From positions 1-26,944 of the forward strand of contig JBFWVT010000069.1 in assembly GCA_050246595.1 (NCBI GenBank): a DNA stretch of 26,944 nucleotides, in the 5' to 3' direction. Positions 24,650-26,944 of the stretch are shown here, one piece after another (position 1 is the first letter of the stretch; each line of letters begins with the position of its first letter). The position numbers and the translations under genes were made by a program. Under the pieces are notes generated by a model. It saw only the letters and a program-made list of their open reading frames with translations. It was not told the DNA's origin and did no database searches. Source of the stretch: DATARH01 sp050246595. Lineage in GTDB: Bacteria; Pseudomonadota; Alphaproteobacteria; ATCC43930; CGMCC-115725.

Positions 24650-26254
24650 ATGAAGGCGGATTACGTGATTGTCGGCGCCGGCTCGGCGGGGTGCGTGCTG
24701 GCCAATCGGCTGACCGAGGACCCGTCGGTGCGGGTCATCCTGATCGAGGCCGGCGGGCGCGACTGGAACCCGCTGATCCATATCCCGGCCGGCTTTATGA
24801 AGATGCTCGACCACAAGACCCTGACCTGGGGGTTCAAGGCTGATGCCTGCGACGGGCGCGAGATCATCTATCCGCGCGGCCGGGTGCTCGGCGGCTCGTC
24901 GTCGATCAACGGTCTCATTTATATCCGCGGCCAGCCCGAGGATTACGACCACTGGGCGCAGCTCGGCAATCGCGGCTGGTCGTGGGACGACTGCCTGCCG
25001 TATTTCAAACGGGCCGAGCGCTGGGAAGGCGAGCACGACGATGTGCACGGCAAGGACGGGTTTCTGTTCACGTCGAAAATGGACCAGTCGCCGCTCTGCA
25101 CCAAGGTCATCGAGGCCGGCATGCAGCTCGGTCTGGAATATCGCGAGGATGTCAACAACCTGCCGCCGAGCGCCGGCCCGAGCATCGGCTGGTGTCAGCA
25201 GACCCGCGGCGGCCGCCGTCGCGCCAGCACGGCGCGCTCCTATCTGCGCCCGGCGTTGAAGCGGCCGAACCTGCACCTCGTGACAAAGGCGCTGGTGCAT
25301 CGGGTGCTATTCGAGGGCAGGCGGGCGGTTGGGGTCGAATTCTCGCGCAACGGTGTCGTCGAGGGGGTCGATGCCGGGCGCGGGGTGATCCTGTCCGCCG
25401 GCGCGATCGGCTCGCCGCATATCCTGCAATTATCCGGGGTCGGCGATCCCGAGCATCTCGGCCGCATCGGGGTGCCGGTCGTGCATGAATTGCGCGGGGT
25501 CGGCAGGAACATGCAGGACCACTACGTCGTGCGCGTCACCTACCCGATCCACGGTCTGGCGACCGCCAACGAGCGCGCGCGCGGTCTGCCGCTCGCCAGC
25601 GAGGTCCTGCGCTACGCGCTCACCGGCAAGGGCATCCTGAGCTACAGCGCCTCGCTGATCGCCGCGTCCGTGAAAATCCTGCCGGAATCGGCGACCCCCG
25701 ATGTGCAGATTTCGTTCGCGCCGGGCAGCTTCAAGGACGGGCAGATCGGCCAGCTCGAAGCCGAACCCGGTCTGACCGGCGGCCCCTGGCAGATGCGGCC
25801 ATTGTCGCGCGGCTATGTCGAGGCCAAGACCAACCGGCCCGGCGAGGCGCCGGCGATCAACCCGCGCTATTTGACCGAGGAGAGCGATCGGCGCGCGATT
25901 GTCGGCGGGCTGAAGTACGTGCGTCAGATTTTCGCCGCGCCGGCGCTGGCTCCGTATGTCGGCGAGGAGCGGCTGCCCGGCCAGCAGGTGCAGACCGACG
26001 ACGAACTCTTGGATTACGCCAAGCGCAACGGCAACACGGTCTATCACGCGAGCTGCACCTGCATGATGGGGCCGCAGGCGAACTGCGTCGTGGACAGCGA
26101 ATTGCGCGTCCACGGCATCGAGGGCTTGCGCGTCATCGACGCCTCGGTGATGCCGTCGGTGACCTCGACCAACACCAACGCCCCGACAATTATGATCGCC
26201 GAGAAAGGCGCCGAGATGATAAAGGCGGCGGCAAGGCAGCGGTTGGCGGCGTAG
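24650..26254 (+). CDS. GMC family oxidoreductase (choline dehydrogenase-like)
   Basis: This 534-residue FAD enzyme oxidises a primary or secondary alcohol. The FAD-binding VGAGSAGC (~8-15) is followed by LIEAGG (31-36) and the GMC signature GRVLGGSSSINGLIYIRG (77-94). The second signature is GAIGSPHILQLSGVG, and the catalytic pair His466 in VYHASCTCMMG and Asn510 in STNTNAPT lies near the C-terminus. ATG at 24650 follows GGAGGA at 24635-24640. The longer frame from 24533 lacks conserved sequence. It is divergent from the solute-binding-protein operon with about 200 bp between starts. The substrate could be choline, a polyol or an alkanol; no betaine aldehyde dehydrogenase is nearby, so a betA name is not given. 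Confidence 0.93.
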   Translation: MKADYVIVGAGSAGCVLANRLTEDPSVRVILIEAGGRDWNPLIHIPAGFMKMLDHKTLTWGFKADACDGREIIYPRGRVLGGSSSINGLIYIRGQPEDYDHWAQLGNRGWSWDDCLPYFKRAERWEGEHDDVHGKDGFLFTSKMDQSPLCTKVIEAGMQLGLEYREDVNNLPPSAGPSIGWCQQTRGGRRRASTARSYLRPALKRPNLHLVTKALVHRVLFEGRRAVGVEFSRNGVVEGVDAGRGVILSAGAIGSPHILQLSGVGDPEHLGRIGVPVVHELRGVGRNMQDHYVVRVTYPIHGLATANERARGLPLASEVLRYALTGKGILSYSASLIAASVKILPESATPDVQISFAPGSFKDGQIGQLEAEPGLTGGPWQMRPLSRGYVEAKTNRPGEAPAINPRYLTEESDRRAIVGGLKYVRQIFAAPALAPYVGEERLPGQQVQTDDELLDYAKRNGNTVYHASCTCMMGPQANCVVDSELRVHGIEGLRVIDASVMPSVTSTNTNAPTIMIAEKGAEMIKAAARQRLAA

Positions 26255-26263
26255 GGCGGCGGA

Positions 26264-26357
26264 CCCTCTCCGCCCTTCAGGGCGGAGAGGGAGGGGGCCC
26301 AGCGCGTCAGCGCTGGGAGGGTGAGGCGGGTGCCGGCAAGCGCTCTGGAATCCCCCA
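26264..26357. repeat. Left copy of a ~94-bp double-hairpin repeat
   Basis: The unit starts 9 bp after the GMC stop. Hairpin 1 is CCCTCTCCGCCC (26264-26275), loop TTCA, then GGGCGGAGAGGG (26280-26291), a perfect 12-bp stem. Hairpin 2 is CCCAGCGC (26298-26305), loop GTCA, then GCGCTGGG (26310-26317). After AGGGTGAGGCGGG the unit ends with GTGCCGGCAAGCGCTCTGG and ATCCCCCA. A nearly identical unit lies at 26796-26888, on the other side of the DUF559 gene and in the same orientation. Confidence 0.92.
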
Positions 26358-26392
26358 TCCCGGATCAAGTCCAGGGCAGGCTCTCACCTCGA

Positions 26393-26432
26393 CCCTCTCC
26401 GCCCCGCCATGGTCCATTGGGGGCAGAGAGGG
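26393..26432. repeat. Additional hairpin of the left repeat block
   Basis: CCCTCTCCGCCCC (26393-26405) pairs with GGGGCAGAGAGGG (26420-26432) with one mismatch around a 14-base loop containing CCATGG. The arm sequence is the same CCCTCTCCGCCC used in hairpin 1, so this is another copy of that arm just before the DUF559 gene. Confidence 0.75.
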
Positions 26433-26458
26433 GGATTTGGTTCACGGACACGAAACGA

Positions 26459-26932
26459 ATGTTTCGAGCACGCACCCATATTGCTCGCAGGCTGCGCCGC
26501 GACGCCCCTGACACCGAGACGATCCTCTGGCGGGGTCTGCGCGAGGCGATGCCCGGAATCCGGTTCCGTCGCCAGCACCCGGTAGGCCCCTATATCGTCG
26601 ATTTCGCCTGCCCGACGGCAAAGCTCGCGATCGAACTCGACGGCGGCCAGCACGCCGCGCAGCAAGAGGCCGATGCCGAGCGGACTGCCGAACTCCGGCG
26701 CCGGGGTTATCGGGTTGTCCGGTTCTGGAACAATGATGTGCACCAGAACCTCGCAGGGGTTCTGGAATCGATACAGACGATTATCGCGAATTATTCCCTC
26801 TCCGCCCTTCAGGGCGGAGAGGGAGGGGCCCGCGCCGCAAGGCGCGGGAGGGTGAGGTGGGTGCCGGCAACCGCTCTGGAATCCCCCACCTCACCCCGGC
26901 CCTCTCCGCCCCCAGGGGCGGAGTGGTGGTAA
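26459..26932 (+). CDS. DUF559 domain (Vsr-like) endonuclease-family protein
   Basis: A 157-residue frame whose first ~113 residues form a DUF559 domain related to very-short-patch-repair-like and PD-(D/E)XK nucleases. Visible are DTETILWRGLRE (~18-29), GIRFRRQHPVGPYIVDF (33-49, Asp48), the core strand KLAIELDGGQH (55-65, with Glu59, Asp61 and His65) and RVVRFWNNDV (85-94). Nuclease activity for this family is a prediction from fold. ATG at 26459 starts the conserved part; the longer frame from 26321 is translated repeat sequence. From about residue 114 (after IIANYS) the frame reads through the right-hand repeat, giving a Gly/Arg/Pro-rich tail unlike a folded domain. The gene sits exactly between two repeat blocks, suggesting that gene and repeats move or act together. 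Confidence 0.85.
   Translation: MFRARTHIARRLRRDAPDTETILWRGLREAMPGIRFRRQHPVGPYIVDFACPTAKLAIELDGGQHAAQQEADAERTAELRRRGYRVVRFWNNDVHQNLAGVLESIQTIIANYSLSALQGGEGGARAARRGRVRWVPATALESPTSPRPSPPPGAEWW
26796..26888. repeat. Right copy of the ~94-bp double-hairpin repeat
   Basis: Hairpin 1 (26796-26807 with 26812-26823, loop TTCA) is identical to the left copy. Hairpin 2 is CCCGCGCC (26829-26836), loop GCAA, then GGCGCGGG (26841-26848), differing from the left copy at four pairs with each pair still complementary. The tail matches the left copy except for two substitutions and a one-base length difference before hairpin 2. GGGTGAGGTGGG (26850-26861) can also pair with CCCACCTCACCC (26885-26896), a 12-bp long-range stem. 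Confidence 0.92.
26904..26923. repeat. Terminal hairpin of the right repeat block
   Basis: CTCCGCCCC and GGGGCGGAG form a perfect 9-bp stem around CA. The arms are shortened versions of the hairpin 1 arms, so the block is bounded by related palindromes. It lies inside the last codons of the DUF559 frame. The window ends 21 bp later, so more copies beyond cannot be excluded. Confidence 0.85.
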
Positions 26933-26944
26933 TATCGGGAGAGA

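Noticed and set aside
26264..26357. CRISPR-like array at the repeat block
   Set aside because: There are only two long copies separated by a gene, no spacers of regular length and no cas genes.

Overview
The window is GC-rich (about two-thirds G+C by eye), densely packed chromosomal DNA with frequent GTG and TTG starts. The gene families (YcjX/YcjF pair beside rpsU, DUF29 proteins, DUF459 SGNH hydrolase, SMP-30 lactonase, ThuA, GMC oxidoreductase, DUF559 nuclease in hairpin repeats) point to an alphaproteobacterium, probably Hyphomicrobiales or Rhodospirillales. That placement is inferred from gene content only. No rRNA, tRNA, CRISPR array, phage module or classical IS transposase was seen.

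Layout. 1-2862 (+): the C-terminal end of an acyl-CoA dehydrogenase-like flavoprotein, an SMP-30/gluconolactonase-type protein and a clan-A glycoside hydrolase-like protein. 2866-5274 (-): one 802-residue protein joining a glycosyltransferase to a UDP-galactopyranose mutase. 5584-8080: a TTC38-like TPR protein divergent from a GlxA-type AraC regulator. 8431-11386: rpsU divergent from a translationally coupled YcjX ATPase/YcjF membrane protein pair. 11492-13999 (-): a TauD/TfdA-like dioxygenase, a PaaI thioesterase and a secreted DUF459 SGNH hydrolase. The hydrolase is divergent from an AlgI-like MBOAT acyltransferase and a small membrane protein (14240-15992, +), and together they look like a polysaccharide O-acylation set.

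15989-19675 (-): a tight five-gene operon: MFS transporter, three tandem DUF29 paralogues joined by overlapping start/stop codons, and a PuuE-like deacetylase. 19928-21357: a small exported cytochrome c, a PAP2 phosphatase and a possible 30-residue peptide. 21508-24447 (-): a four-gene operon (solute-binding-domain protein, quinone oxidoreductase-like MDR protein, NTF2-like protein, ThuA-like protein) divergent from a GMC oxidoreductase (24650-26254). This looks like catabolism of a small polyol, sugar or alcohol, substrate unknown.

26264-26923: the most unusual structure. A small DUF559 (Vsr/PD-(D/E)XK-like) nuclease gene sits between two near-identical hairpin repeat units of about 94 bp. 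Their second stems differ at four base pairs, every one with a compensating change, and the nuclease reading frame runs on into the right-hand repeat. This resembles a nuclease-linked palindromic repeat element, analogous in layout to REP/RAYT systems, and is the best candidate here for an under-described system. Secondary candidates are the glycosyltransferase-mutase fusion and the DUF29 triplet.
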